From Fagopyrum homotropicum (lineage: Eukaryota; Streptophyta; Magnoliopsida; Caryophyllales; Polygonaceae): a stretch of 64,000 nucleotides of DNA. Shown here one piece after another: positions 47,257-57,934 of this stretch. Both the position numbers and the translations under genes were made by a program. The stretch covers positions 135,135,820 to 135,199,819 of the forward strand of contig BSWB01000003.1 of assembly GCA_033239125.1 (NCBI GenBank), written 5' to 3'. The notes beneath the pieces were generated by a model. The model had not been told where the DNA came from. It was given only the letters and a program-made list of their open reading frames with translations, and searched no databases. The first letter of the stretch is position 1. Every line of letters starts with the position of its first letter.

Positions 47257-48840
47257 ATCAGAATGATATAGGAGGAACAATTTGTTTAATACTTTTTTTT
47301 CATAAATAAAATATAAAATATGTTTGGGCTGGGCTGATCATTGGGCTCATGTAGTTGACAATTTAAATCGTTAATATACTTTTTTTACATTTAGAAAACT
47401 ACATCTTTATCATTGAAAAAATACCTAAGAAACTCTCTTTATATTTATATCATTGAAAAGTGATTTATATGTGTACATGAATCCAACAAAACAACATTGA
47501 ACAAATTTCATACTACAAAATTGAACAAATATCATACTCTACATAAACAGGGAGGTTAATTGCGTAATGTGAAATCCAATACCCTTATGATTATCGTTAT
47601 CGTGCAACTCCTTCACTCTCTTCTTATTGACTCTTTTACATCGGATGCTTGATGTGCGGGGTTTTACTTTAATAATATTGTCAAATTTATTGATTAAAGT
47701 GTATGTTTGAGAAGAAAAATAAGTAGTAAATTGTGGTCATATTGGATGACGGAAGAAAGTGTAGTCATACATTAATTATAAATGTATAAAAATTGAAAAA
47801 GAAAATATTTAATTATTGTTTTTTAAAAAAAAAAATCATATTCTGTAAGAACATTATCTTTTCAAAAATTATTACACCACCTTATATAGTATATATAAGT
47901 ATATTTTGAATTGACTCATCGTTGTGGTTTTGTTAATATTTGGTGATGTATTATACTATTTTGATATAATATAGCTTTATAATAGTTAATTAATTAATGA
48001 TTTTGTTAAAAAATATTAATTTTTACAAAGTAAATAAAAGATACATTAACTAACTTATGAGATAAGTTTAATTTAAAATTCAATAATTAATTATAATAAG
48101 GATATTGTGGACAATGTGATAAAATACTTATTCAAAATTTAATTGAAAATTATATGTGTTTTAATTCAATGAAATATACAATGGTTTAATTAAAAAAAAT
48201 AAAAGTTGGATTGTTAAAAAAACTATATTATAAAATAAAAAACTTTTTTATTGAAATAATCATAATTGTAAGAATAACAAACGTAATTACATATATTTGA
48301 GACATCAACAAAATAAAAAAAAAATATATCGTTAACTAAACAGAAATTTTAGTAAATTTTTTTGTTTAAAAACCATAATTTATACAATTGATCAATAATA
48401 TGGTAGGTTTATTAAATAGTTCACATTTGTAGTCTACAATAATAGCTAGAAGAAATAAAAGTTATTAGAATAATAATAAAAATAAAGTAGATATTAATGA
48501 ATTTTATTATATAATATTAGAAAAATAGATTTTTGGTACGTTTAAAGAAAGTAAAGTAAAATTAGTATTTGTTAGAATCTTAAATTTTAATAAAAATTAT
48601 TAATCAATTAAATAAATTATTGTGAATTGTCTTAATTAATAATAGATAGATATACCTTACGGAATATAGATACGGATGAAAGTAAAATATAAAAAAAAAA
48701 ATTTAAAATATCGGTTGTTTATTTGCCAAAGAAGTAAGGGCAGTGCAGATGACTCATCAATCCAGTAAAACCTCGATCTTTAACCGTTAGATTAGTAATA
48801 AAGAAACACAAAACTATCAAATTTTGACCACCTCTTCCTC
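47257..48840. other. AT-rich intergenic DNA
   Basis: Very AT-rich, no coding frame, no recognisable repeat family. It lies between the E0 LTR and the histone promoter. Confidence 0.6.
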
Positions 48841-48842
48841 TC

Positions 48843-48852
48843 CTATAAATAC
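48843..48852 (+). promoter_or_regulatory. TATA box of the histone H3 gene
   Basis: CTATAAATAC about 150 bp before the ATG, followed by a pyrimidine-rich start region. TAACCGTTAGA about 65 bp upstream (48782) contains the CCGTT core of plant MYB/MSA elements, which would suit cell-cycle control but is only a motif match. A possible 5'-UTR intron has donor GTAACATC at 48954. Confidence 0.65.
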
Positions 48853-49003
48853 ACCCAATCCTATACTCTTTTTTCATATAGTTTTGTGATCCTAAAACCA
48901 GAAGAGAAGATAGCTTTGAGAAGAGAAGAGAAGAGAAGGCACCGAAGTACAGGTAACATCTTTAGGTTCCTTCTGGTGTATAGCAATTCTACAACGTTCA
49001 TTG

Positions 49004-49570
49004 ATGGCTCGTACTAAGCAAACTGCCCGCAAGTCCACCGGAGGAAAGGCTCCCCGGAAGTCATTAGCCATGAAGGTAATTAAACTAGGGTTTTTAGAAT
49101 CGATTAAGATTATCGATCATAAACTAATCCGCCGTTATTTTTTGGTTGAATTGATCAGGCTGCTCGTAAGTCGGCGCCCACCACCGGTGGAGTTAAGAAG
49201 CCTCATAGATATCGTCCAGGAACCGTTGCTCTTCGGTGAGAATCTTCTTAATTTATGAATTCTGATTTCAATCTTTAATTGTGATTAAATGTGTTGTTGG
49301 ATGTGCAGTGAAATCCGCAAGTACCAGAAGAGCACGGATCTTCTGATAAAGAAGCTGCCATTCCAGCGATTGGTACGTGAGATTGCTCAAGATTTCATGA
49401 CTGAACTCCGTTTCCAGAGCCATGCTATTTGGGCTCTTCAAGAAGCTGCTGAAGCTTATCTTGTGGGTTTGTTTGAAGATACTAATCTCTGTGCAATCCA
49501 TGCTAAGCGTGTTACAATCATGCCTAAGGATATGCAGCTGGCAAGGAGGATTAGGGGAGAACGTTCTTGA
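49004..49570 (+). CDS. Divergent histone H3.3-like protein
   Basis: Core histone H3, 136 residues including Met, in three exons: 49004-49075, 49159-49235, 49309-49570. Introns have GT/AG borders and lie after K23 and within R49. H3.3-type signatures are present (T31, Y41, H87). Relative to canonical plant H3.3 the protein has S19, M22, D59, K63, M79, E81, I89, W90, M124 and S135. The modifiable K4, K9, S10, K14, K18, K23, K27, S28 and K36 are kept. Residue 90 belongs to the patch read by the H3.3 chaperone, so Trp there is notable. The frame, length and splice sites are intact, so this looks like a working variant gene, perhaps with restricted expression; a young pseudogene cannot be excluded. 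Confidence 0.9.
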
Positions 49571-49982
49571 TTCTCTTCAATTCTAGGGTTTATGTTTCTT
49601 TCTTTAATTTCACCCTAACTAAGTTGTAGGCTTTATAATTCAATGGCTTTTTCTCTTTATAATTCAATGGATATTCAGTATATAATATAACTGTTAATGA
49701 AACTTGCTGTTTTGAATTTATTTTCCCCTAATCATAAATATGTCCCTTCTAACACTTTTCTTTTTGAATGCGATTAAGCCGTTTTTTTTTAATGTTACGT
49801 TTTCGGTTCGGCTTTTTTTTAATGAAACTTGCTGTTTTTTTGAATTTAGTCGTGTCCTATTATGTCCTCGTGTCCGACACGGGAGACGCCGTCTTTTTTT
49901 AGAACAAAATTATATATTTTTTTATAAATTATTGCCTGATATGAAATTCGCTTATTATGTAGGTGAAAAATAGAAATATTTA
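49571..49982. other. Histone 3' flank
   Basis: AT-rich. Contains a short duplication of AATGAAACTTGCTGTTTT (49695 and 49820) and a CGTGTC-C-GACACG palindrome near 49869-49881. No gene seen. Confidence 0.5.
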
Positions 49983-50006
49983 CGCTAGAAGGAGGGGTCG
50001 AACCTC

Positions 50007-50039
<33 letters not shown>

Positions 50040-50056
50040 AACTGAGCTATTCCAGC
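49983..50056 (-). tRNA. trnN-GTT: tRNA-Asn (GTT)
   Basis: Minus strand folds as a complete cloverleaf: 7-bp acceptor GCTGGAA/TTCTAGC (one G-T), D arm with GCTCAGTTGGTTAGAGC, anticodon loop CTGTTAA with anticodon GTT, T arm GGAGGTTCGACCCCTCC. The 73 nt plus discriminator G. No intron. A T-run follows on the minus strand about 10-20 nt downstream (49966-49971 region) as Pol III terminator. Confidence 0.96.
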
Positions 50057-50324
50057 AGATGTTCTATAATTCTACACAAATCTTCTAATAGACTTCGTCA
50101 ACGATTGCAGCTTGTCCTCTGTATATAGACTCATTTCGGCTGCACGTACCCCACAAATATATATTTATACTATCGACTTCAAAAGAAGATATCAAACATA
50201 GAGTAAGAGTAAGACTAAAACATAAGCCTTAGAAACCAAAAATAGGAAAACAACTTCGACAAATCCAACGAAAGGCATGGAGCAAAGCAGCACCCAATAA
50301 CTCTTCTTCAGGGCTCAAGAGCCG
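50057..50324. other. Intergenic DNA
   Basis: Nothing recognisable between the tRNA and the MULE-like insertion. Confidence 0.5.
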
Positions 50325-50470
50325 GAAATTATTGAGTTAAAAGGGTAAGTAGGCCATTTATGTATTACTGTGTATTGAATAGGCCATTTTGCAATAATGT
50401 AGATAAAGTAGGCCCCAATTAATATTCTAATAAAGATTAATTCCTAACTAAATGCATACCCCTGATGGAA

Positions 50471-50830
50471 ATTAAAAAAGTTGATGTGGCAGTTTTAATT
50501 AAATAAGGTTATTTATTGTGGTCCCCTACAAATTAGGAAGTTGTTAGCAAAGTAAATATACATTCCTTTAAACGTGCGTGATACAAGAATCAAGAAGTTG
50601 TTAAACGTGGTCCCCTACATATATTTCTTCTATATTTCAATTTTTTAAATAAAAATATGATGTGGCAATTTTTTAAATAAATATGGTTATTTAATGTGGT
50701 CCCCTACAAATTAGGATATTGTTAGGATATCAAATATACTTTCCTTATAAACGTGGTCCCCTACAAATTAGGATGTTGTTAGGATATCAAATATACTTTC
50801 CTTGTAAACGTGATCCCCTACATAAATTTA
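50471..50830. repeat. Interspersed GTGGTCCCCTACAAATTAGG repeats
   Basis: At least four diverged copies of GTGGTCCCCTACA-AATTAGGA.GTTGTTAG.A-type sequence between 50518 and 50825, each followed by CAAATATACWTTCCTT-like DNA. Internal to the MULE-like element. Confidence 0.7.
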
Positions 50831-50938
50831 ACAACTACATAATATTAGCAGATACATAAATTATGTATCTCAGTAATGATGAAGGTGACGAACATAATTT
50901 ATGTATCTGCTAATATTATGTAGTTGTTAAATTTATGT
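50821..50938. repeat. Long inverted repeat opening the tandem array
   Basis: The 45 or so bases from 50821 (CATAAATTTAACAACTACAT...) are the reverse complement of about 50893-50938, with a loop of about 27 nt holding CAGTAATGATGAAGG. The arm includes TCTGCTAATATTATGTAG. Confidence 0.85.
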
Positions 50939-51365
50939 GTCAGTAATGACGAAGGTGACGAACATAATTTATGTATCTGCTAAATATTATGTAGTTGTTA
51001 AATTTATGTGGCGTTGATTTTTATGTGCTGAGTGTCAGTAATGATGAAGGTGACGAACATAATTTTTGTATCTGCTAATATTATGTAGTTGTTAAATTTA
51101 TGTGTCAGTAATGACGAAGGTGACGAACATAATTTATGTATCTGCTAAATATTATGTAGTTGTTAAATTTATGTGGCGTTGATTTTTATGTGCTGAGTGT
51201 CAGTAATGATGAAGGTGACGAACATAATTTTTGTATCTGCTAATATTATGTAGTTGTTAAATTTATGTGTCAGTAATGACGAAGGTGACGAATATAATTT
51301 ATGTATCTGCTAATATTATGTAGTTGTTAAATTTATGTGGCATTGATTTTTATGTATCTACTTAA
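50871..51365 (+). repeat. Higher-order tandem repeat, 70 + 95 bp
   Basis: Six units starting with CAGTAATGAYGAAGGTGACG at 50871, 50941, 51036, 51106, 51201 and 51271. Spacing alternates 70 and 95 bp, giving a 165-bp dimer repeated three times. The long unit has an extra GGCGTTGATTTTTATGTGCT. The odd units have GATG and the even units GACG at the same position, as in a satellite with higher-order structure. Confidence 0.92.
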
Positions 51366-51959
51366 AATTATGTACATCATCTTTCATCACTGTTGATTCG
51401 AATACATAAATTTCACAGAAATGGATAATTTCAAAATTAAGGCCATGTAGTTACAGATCAACAATGGCGGTTTTGAGTATGGATTTTAGGGAAAACGTTC
51501 ATCAACTGTTTTCGATTTGAACGAAAATCGAAGCCATTAAAATGGTATATTGTTGAGAGAATTTGGAATACTTACAAGGATTGATTGTCGTTAAACAAAG
51601 AATAGATCAGCGAAGATGTTGAAGAAGGTCGAAGTTGAAGATTTGAAGATGGAGGTTGCAGTTGCAGAATCGCACGATACTATGGAGCTGTAGAATGACG
51701 CTTCCTTTTTGGATGAAATGATTAGGAGAGAAGAAGGAACGCCAGATCCGTATCACGCAGTTGCCTTTTTTTAAATTTAATTATCTTTAAATTTTAGGCA
51801 GTTATTATGCTACATTACTAATTTGCCCTTAACTAGCTACCTTATTAACCATGCTTTATAATTTCTTTTAGCTTTATTTTCTGGAAGAAAAATAGAGGGA
51901 CCTATTTTGTATCATGGATACAAAAAGGGCCCTTCTACACCAATTTTCTCGAAATTATT

Positions 51960-52370
51960 TAGAATTAAAAATTAAATTTATAAACTTTTCATATTATAAT
52001 AAGTAAAATCATTAATAAGTATATATATATATATATATAAAGTAGTTCAAGATAATTTAATTTTAGCAGTTCATTAATAATATGATATATGAATTTTAAA
52101 CTTGAATAAATAAGAATCAAAATCCATAATTTTGTAACAAGAAGGGCGGGCTTTCGGGCTGGCTGGTCGGGGCTCCAAGATCTTTGTGGGATAGCCGCTG
52201 CAGCCTCATCTTCAAGTAGCGTGAGAGGGATCAACCGGACTGCTGACAGAGGCCAAACCACCGGATTTTACTTTCCTTATAAAAATTTTAAATAACAATC
52301 ACAATCCAAACTTTTCTAACAAGATATATATTTTGTTTTCCAAAAATACAAAAGATAGAGTTTATTCTGG
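51960..52370. other. Upstream region of the RING gene
   Basis: AT-rich; GC-richer patch at 52141-52260 with no gene recognised. A TATA-like GGTATATATAAA lies at 52371-52382, about 65 bp before the RING ATG. Confidence 0.5.
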
Positions 52371-52382
52371 GGTATATATAAA
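52371..52382 (+). promoter_or_regulatory. TATA box of the RING-H2 gene
   Basis: GGTATATATAAA, about 63 bp before the ATG at 52445. The start of transcription would fall near 52405. Confidence 0.6.
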
Positions 52383-52444
52383 TTCATGTTCAACTGATCT
52401 TCATCGTCTCATCCAGTTCCACAACTTCCTCGATTGACAAGAGA

Positions 52445-53107
52445 ATGGAACAATACTATTTTGACGAGGCTACACATAGCTATGTCTGGGAGGACTATGA
52501 CGAAGATTCCGGTTACTCATATCGGATCTCAGTTACGGAGCAGGAGCCAGTCTCCACCAATCGGAATAATTGGTGGTTGGAGATCACGTGCGACGACGAA
52601 GTCTTGTTTGACGATATGGAGTATGACCTCCAGTTTTCCGGAGCAATCTCTCCACACGACAGGGACTTCATCAGGCGGATACTCGAAAACGAGGTCGGTG
52701 TTCCCTGTAATGCCGTCAATGACACGATCGCGCTAATCTACGAGATATACGACTGTCGCGGCCATTATGCACTCGAAGAAATAGAAGCGCACGTACGGAT
52801 TGCGATCTATCACGGGATGGATAGGGCGTTGGCGCTGTCCGTGGAAGATTTGTTGAGGCCAACTCCGGCGAGTAGAGAAGCCGTTGAAGCACTCGAGAAA
52901 GTTATAATTGATATTAACGAGACGCGCTGCATGGTTTGTTTGGAGGAGCTTTCGTTAGGGTCTGAGGCCACAAAGATGCCTTGCTCTCATGTGTTTCACG
53001 GTCAATGTATCGTCAAGTGGCTCGAGAACCGGTTTGTTTGTCCGTTATGTCGTTTCGAGTTGCCGCCAGCGCATAAGGGTATTGCTTTGGAAGACATGGA
53101 TTCTTGA
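52445..53107 (+). CDS. RING-H2 finger protein, probable E3 ubiquitin ligase
   Basis: 220 residues, single exon. The C-terminal RING-H2 has C162, C165, C180, H182, H185, C188, C199, C202 (C3H2C3), with the Trp (KWL, W192) seen in E2-binding RINGs. The acidic N-terminus (residues 1-60, rich in Tyr/Asp/Glu) has no known domain, and there is no transmembrane segment, so it should be a soluble cytosolic or nuclear ligase recruiting E2-ubiquitin. The layout fits plant single-exon RING-H2 proteins of the RING1-like/AIRP2-like type; exact subgroup not assigned. The ATG at 52445 is the first after the TATA box with a purine at -3. Intact and likely functional. Confidence 0.88.
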   Translation: MEQYYFDEATHSYVWEDYDEDSGYSYRISVTEQEPVSTNRNNWWLEITCDDEVLFDDMEYDLQFSGAISPHDRDFIRRILENEVGVPCNAVNDTIALIYEIYDCRGHYALEEIEAHVRIAIYHGMDRALALSVEDLLRPTPASREAVEALEKVIIDINETRCMVCLEELSLGSEATKMPCSHVFHGQCIVKWLENRFVCPLCRFELPPAHKGIALEDMDS

Positions 53108-53469
53108 TAGTTAGGATTATAGACTAACCTAGTCTATAGCTAGGATTATAGACTACACCCGTCGGCGATATACATGTTAGCCTTCATATGAGTAGTTGTT
53201 TAGTAGGCATTCCGTAGGAGATACCATATTTGCCCCAACCACTCTTGACTGCAACGCAGTGGTTGTCTGATACTATGTAGCAATCCTTTATCGTTTGTGT
53301 TTGTGCATGAGCCTGAACACATAAAGAAAGTCTGTAATCTGTTGCAATTCGTGAAATGGGTTTATTGTATTATATGTAGTATAATGTTTTAGGAAAGTTC
53401 ACCGCTTTTGACCGGAGATGAACCGGTCAGCGCCTGTCCAAACCGATTGGATCAAGTTATTTATAAATA
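53108..53469. other. RING gene 3' flank
   Basis: A short duplication (TAGTTAGGATTATAGACTA-type, twice at 53108-53150) and a T-rich region that could hold the poly(A) site. Nothing else seen. Confidence 0.5.
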
Positions 53470-53510
53470 CTAGTTTAGTGTCCGTGTCTTTTACGGGTAT
53501 TTGAAAATGT
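53470..53510 (-). mobile_element. Possible Helitron 3' terminus
   Basis: On the minus strand: CCCGT-loop-ACACGG hairpin, then ACACTAAACTAG|T. A hairpin followed by CTAG and a host T is the Helitron 3' signature. The hairpin is weak (4-5 bp) and the 5' TC end was not found. Confidence 0.35.
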
Positions 53511-54066
53511 ATTTTTTGTTATTATTTTTGTGTGAATAATTTTTTATAGACGTCATTTTTTTATTATATTTTGTTGATTTGATTATGAATGTTTATTTAA
53601 TAAAGTATACGCTTATTAAATAATAACAACATAATTATTGACCTAGTTCGTCAGATATATATGACTACATCTGGGAGCATATCAAACCAAAAGTATTCAC
53701 TATATCTGTATTATAAAAACCACAATATTAATAAATGTAAAAAATAGATATGTGATTTTAATAAATGTCAAATAATAAACGACATCCATCCAATGCAAAA
53801 ATATATTCAAAATATATTAATTTTTTAAAATAAATAAAATTGCGCAAATATAATATAATACAAATTCAGAATATAACATTTGTCGTGAAACCTCGAAAAC
53901 ATGCGCGACACCGATTATGAAAAAGAAGAAGATAAGCTTGATATAAGCGTAAACTCAAAAGTTATAATCGCTTGATATTATTGATAGAAAACGAAATAAT
54001 TGTAAACTCATAAGATAACATTAATCTTCAAACTTTTTGTGTTTATTTATACTTATCAAAGGGTCA
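53511..54066. other. AT-rich DNA
   Basis: No gene or clear repeat recognised. Confidence 0.5.
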
Positions 54067-54230
54067 TGTTTTCTTGATAATCGATGTGGGATAGCAAATT
54101 CCATATTTTACAAAATAATTATGGTTTGATAAAAAAAAAAAGATTTATTGATTTAATTTGTAATTTGATAAAAGATTCAATCCAGAAAAAAAACCGTGGA
54201 GGCGCCACGTCAACATTATTCACATATGAA

Positions 54231-54676
54231 GGAGTGTTCATAGGTCCGGACCTGGACCGGACCTGGACCGGACCGGACCGGAAGAATGCGGACCGGAAAT
54301 GGACCGAATTATTCGGTCCAGGTCCGGTTCAGGTCCGGTCCAAAACCGGTCCAGGTCCGGTCCAGGCCCGGATGGACCGAAAAACTGGTGATATTTACAA
54401 AATTTTAGGTCCGGACCTGGACCGGACCGGACCGGACTTGGACCGGACCGGACCGAACCTGGACCGGAACAATATCAAAACAAGTTTATTTTATTTTTTT
54501 TTAAATATAGGTCCGGACCGGACCGGACCGAATGTGGACCGGACCGGACCGGACCGAATGTGGACCGAATTGGTTGGACCGAAGACCGGACCTGTTGTTT
54601 TCGGTCCGGTCCGGTCCGGTCCGGTCCAGGTCCGGTCCGATCCAAAAACCGGACCGGACCGGAAAATGCTCACTCC
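54231..54676. mobile_element. hAT-like MITE with GGTCCGGTCC subterminal repeats
   Basis: 446 bp. Terminal inverted repeats GGAGTGTTCATAGG and (right, inverted) GGAGTGAGCATTTT. Flanked by TATGAA on both sides (54225-54230, 54677-54682); hAT TSDs are normally 8 bp, so two bases may have been lost. The interior is dominated by GGACCGGACC and GGTCCGGTCC runs of both orientations, capable of large secondary structure. The 204-codon frame over it (Asp-Arg-Thr-Gly repeats) is an artefact. Confidence 0.65.
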
Positions 54677-55940
54677 TATGAATAGTAATTATAGTTGAAT
54701 CTGACCAAAACGCCAAAAAATTTATTATTTGTATACTCCTTAGACTCTCTACTTATACAAGTTCTAAAAACATCAAGCTTAGTAACTAATCGATGTGGGA
54801 CAACAAAAACCCTCAAAAAAATCTAACTAAATATATCATTTTGATATTCATTTGAAAAAAAAAAATCCTTCCCTGAAAATAAAACATTAGGGGTACGGTT
54901 AATTATATAAAAGAAACGTGAAAATATTAAAAATAAAACTTTAGGGATACGGTTACTTATATAAAAGTAACGTGAAAATATTTAATGTAAATAGAAATCA
55001 AACTTAACCAAAAAGCCGAGATTACTTTAGGGAAGAACATTATGATCCACATAATTGTAGGCTAACGATCTCAAAAATAAAATCTTTCCTAAAAATAAAA
55101 CCTTATGGGTACGATTACTTTAGAAAAGAACGTTATGCCCACATAATTGTAGATTAACGATCCCATAAATAAAATATTATTCCGATATGAATAATAATTA
55201 TACTTGAACGTAACAAAAAGGTCAAGAAATGTATTATTCGTATAATACTTAGACTCCTTATTTATACAAGTTCTAAAACCATCAACATTAGTAGCTAATC
55301 GATGTGGGATAACAAAATCCCTCAAAAAGTTTAACGTAAATATATCAGCATAATACTCATTTGAAAAAAGAAAAAATCTTTCCTAAAAAATAAACTTTAG
55401 GGGTACGATTATTTAACGAAAATAACGTGAAAATATTTAACGTAAATAGAAATTGAAAACTTATAGAAAGAATTGGAGTACATTAATTTTTATTTTAAAA
55501 ATTATCCCAAAAATAGATTGGTTCCAACAATAAAAAGTAACGTGAAATAGTTCACTAACATATTGTTAATTTGTTAAAAAAAGATTCTCTGACTTAAAAA
55601 ATAGTTTAAAAAATAAAGATTTATTGGCCAAAAATGTAATATTTGTATAGTCAAATTTGAAAATATTTAACGGAAATAGATAAGGTTGCCTAAAAAAACT
55701 CGATGGACACAATTACGACCCACATAATTGTAGGTTAACGATCCAAAAAATAAAACATTATGAAAATGCCAAGAAATGTATTATTTGTATACTCTATAGA
55801 CTTTCTATTTATACAAGTTCTAAAACCATCAAGCCTATTAGCTAATCGATGTGGGACAACAAAAACACTTTAAAATTTAATTAAATAGATCATTTTGATA
55901 TTCATTTGAAAAAAAAAAATTCCTAAAAATAAAACTTTAG

Positions 55941-56063
55941 TGTGACATCCAAATTTTAGGGGTGTTCTCGATAAGTATCTTTCCGTATATTTATTGATAT
56001 TTTAATAGCCTAAATATATTTTTCGAGTATTTTGACGTCGTAATTTGAATTTTACGAGTTTTG

Positions 56064-56094
<31 letters not shown>

Positions 56095-57934
56095 CCGTAT
56101 TTATATCATTATATTACTATCGAGAATATTTTTACGGAAGTAATTTATATATCGTAAACAATATTTTTACGAGTATATATTGTTGTTTACATTTTTAGTA
56201 TATTATTTAACGGAAATTATTACCATCGAAAATATTCGTTCTCGTAATTTTGATCGAGTTTACTTCTTTCCCATTTATTTATTTTATTATTTTTCTTTCT
56301 CTCTCCTATCTCTCCACTCTCTTTCTTCCTTGCGTGTTGAGGAGCTTGTGTCTCCAGCCTGGCACTGTTGAAAACAGGCCTAGCCGCTCAGCTCATGACT
56401 GCCTAGCTAGCCGACCCCTGAGCTCCGCCTACTCGACCCTTCTTCCTCACCTTCTCTGTTTTCTGGCATCAGCAACACCCATCTCTCTCACCCAAACTCT
56501 CCCAACCGCCTTTTCATCTCACCTTTGACCTCTTGCAGCTTTAGTGTCTCTCTCTCGCATCTCACCGGAGAAGAGCCTTCGACCCACAGCCTCCTACCCC
56601 CTTCTCACTCCCTCTGCTTCTTTGTGTGTTCTCTTCCCCCGACCTCAAGCCTCCACTGCCTCCAGGGATGCCCGCCCTCTATCGCCGGAAAAGCAAAGGC
56701 GTCGCCTCGAGTTCCCTCTCCGGCCTCTTTCTTGGGAAGACGACAGCAGCAACAGCAGCACTCTCTTCATCTCTTTCTTTCTGTCGGTCACGCCGGAAGT
56801 AGCGGCTACTCTCCAGTCGCCTCACCTTCACCGGCAGTTAGATGAAAGCCGGAGATGCTCATCCGTCGCCGGGACCGCCAATGCCTGTCCGACTTGCCAC
56901 CGCCAGCGGAGCCACCGTCGTCACCCTCGAGAGGTTCTAGGATGCGGTCCTAGAATGAGAGGTTCTAGGATGCGGTCCTAGAAAGAGATTCAAATGATCT
57001 CGCGTAGATCATTTGTGTAGAAGTCTTAAACTTCTTGAGTTGAGCGAGTTGTTGATATAAATATCTTGTTGTGAGCAGGTGTAGACTTCTTCCCGAGAGA
57101 AGCGAGAGTGTTGCGTTAGTTAACGTCTGGGACGAGGTAAGTCTTTGGACTTACTTAGCTCGTATTCCTTGTATTAGCATTGATGTGTGTTTAGTGGTGT
57201 GTGTTTACTCTTTATTATCTATAACAACTAAACCGGTAATAGGACCACCGACCTTATATTATCTTGGCCCAAGTGTATGATAACGGGCGGGAACATCATC
57301 TTCCTAGCTCTTGCGAGAGTCTAAGAGGTTCTTGGCGACTAGCCCGTGCTGGTTAGACGGTCGGAGGCATCCGTACCGTTCCATGCCGGTAAGTAGGGAC
57401 CGAGGCAGGACCACGGTGGTCTCGTGTCACAAAACTAAGTTGAATTAGATCGGGATATGACTTAATAATAAAAAGATAATAAACCGGAATTGTGTGCTTT
57501 GAGAATGTTGTGTTTATAATGATCTACTTGTGTTTGTGCCTTTCCCATTGATTCTAATGCTTCGAATATGAGTTAACGGTTTTATACCGACTGTTGTAGA
57601 TTGCCTTGCAAGTTAGGATTGCGGCTGAGAGATCCGGAAGAGTGGGCAGCCGGGGTTCCGTACATTTTAGGATTGGGTTTTGGGTGGAGTCGAGTTTGAG
57701 TATTGTATTTATTGTATATTATATGGCGTTTAGTCTTTGGGGTTGTATTTTCGGCTGCAGTCCTTTGTTGTACTTTCGGGTTTTCTTTTCATTGCATAAA
57801 AATGTATTTCAGTTTTGGCCTTTATTTGTGCCTTGTTGTAAGATCCGGTGAAATTGTTGTCAAGCTAAGGGTGGGGATACATTGTGAGGTCCCAACCCGT
57901 AGCGCATCGAGTTTCACGGATTCGGGGTGTTACA
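55941..57934 (+). mobile_element. E6: solo chromovirus LTR with TSD TTTAG
   Basis: 1994-bp LTR from TGTGACATCC to GGGGTGTTACA, flanked by perfect TTTAG (55936-55940 and 57935-57939). The flanks AAAATAAAACTTTAG and GGATACGGTTACTTAT are contiguous at 54931-54960 in a neighbouring tandem unit, giving an empty site. GC-rich 56300-56930 and the CAGCCGGGGTTCCGTACAT block near 57647 are chromovirus-LTR features. Frames over 56250-56981 are low-complexity and not considered genes. Confidence 0.92.
56935..57154 (+). repeat. Hairpin array in the E6 LTR
   Basis: Consecutive short hairpins: TTCTAGGA/TCCTAGAA (56935-56955) and an exact second copy (56963-56983), both with loop TGCGG; CAAATGATCT/AGATCATTTG (56991-57015, loop CGCGT); AGAAGT/ACTTCT (57019-57035, loop CTTAA); GTAAGTC/GACTTAC (57137-57154, loop TTTG). 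Confidence 0.9.

Larger units (their letters stand above)
50334..51950. mobile_element. Nonautonomous MULE-like element with 9-bp TSD
   Basis: Flanked by perfect 9-bp repeats GAAATTATT (50325-50333 and 51951-51959). The ends are degenerate inverted repeats: left GAGTTAAAAGGGTAAGTAGG, right (reverse complement) GAGAAAATTGGTGTAGAAGG, both continuing into GGCC.TTT.TGTAT. A 9-bp TSD is the Mutator hallmark. No transposase. Most of the interior is repeats (see 50471-50830 and 50871-51365) and AT-rich DNA. Confidence 0.75.

Noticed and set aside
50871..51365. CRISPR-like array
   Set aside because: Units are contiguous tandem repeats with no variable spacers, in a plant nuclear context.
52434..52736. 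Second gene overlapping the RING gene
   Set aside because: Alternative-frame shadow of the RING coding sequence.
54084..54698. 204-codon Asp-Arg-Thr-Gly frame
   Set aside because: Encoded by GGACCGGACC repeats of the MITE; equally open on the other strand.
56250..56981. Overlapping Ser/Pro/Arg-rich frames
   Set aside because: Lie inside the E6 LTR, GC-rich low complexity, no domain, overlapping in several frames.
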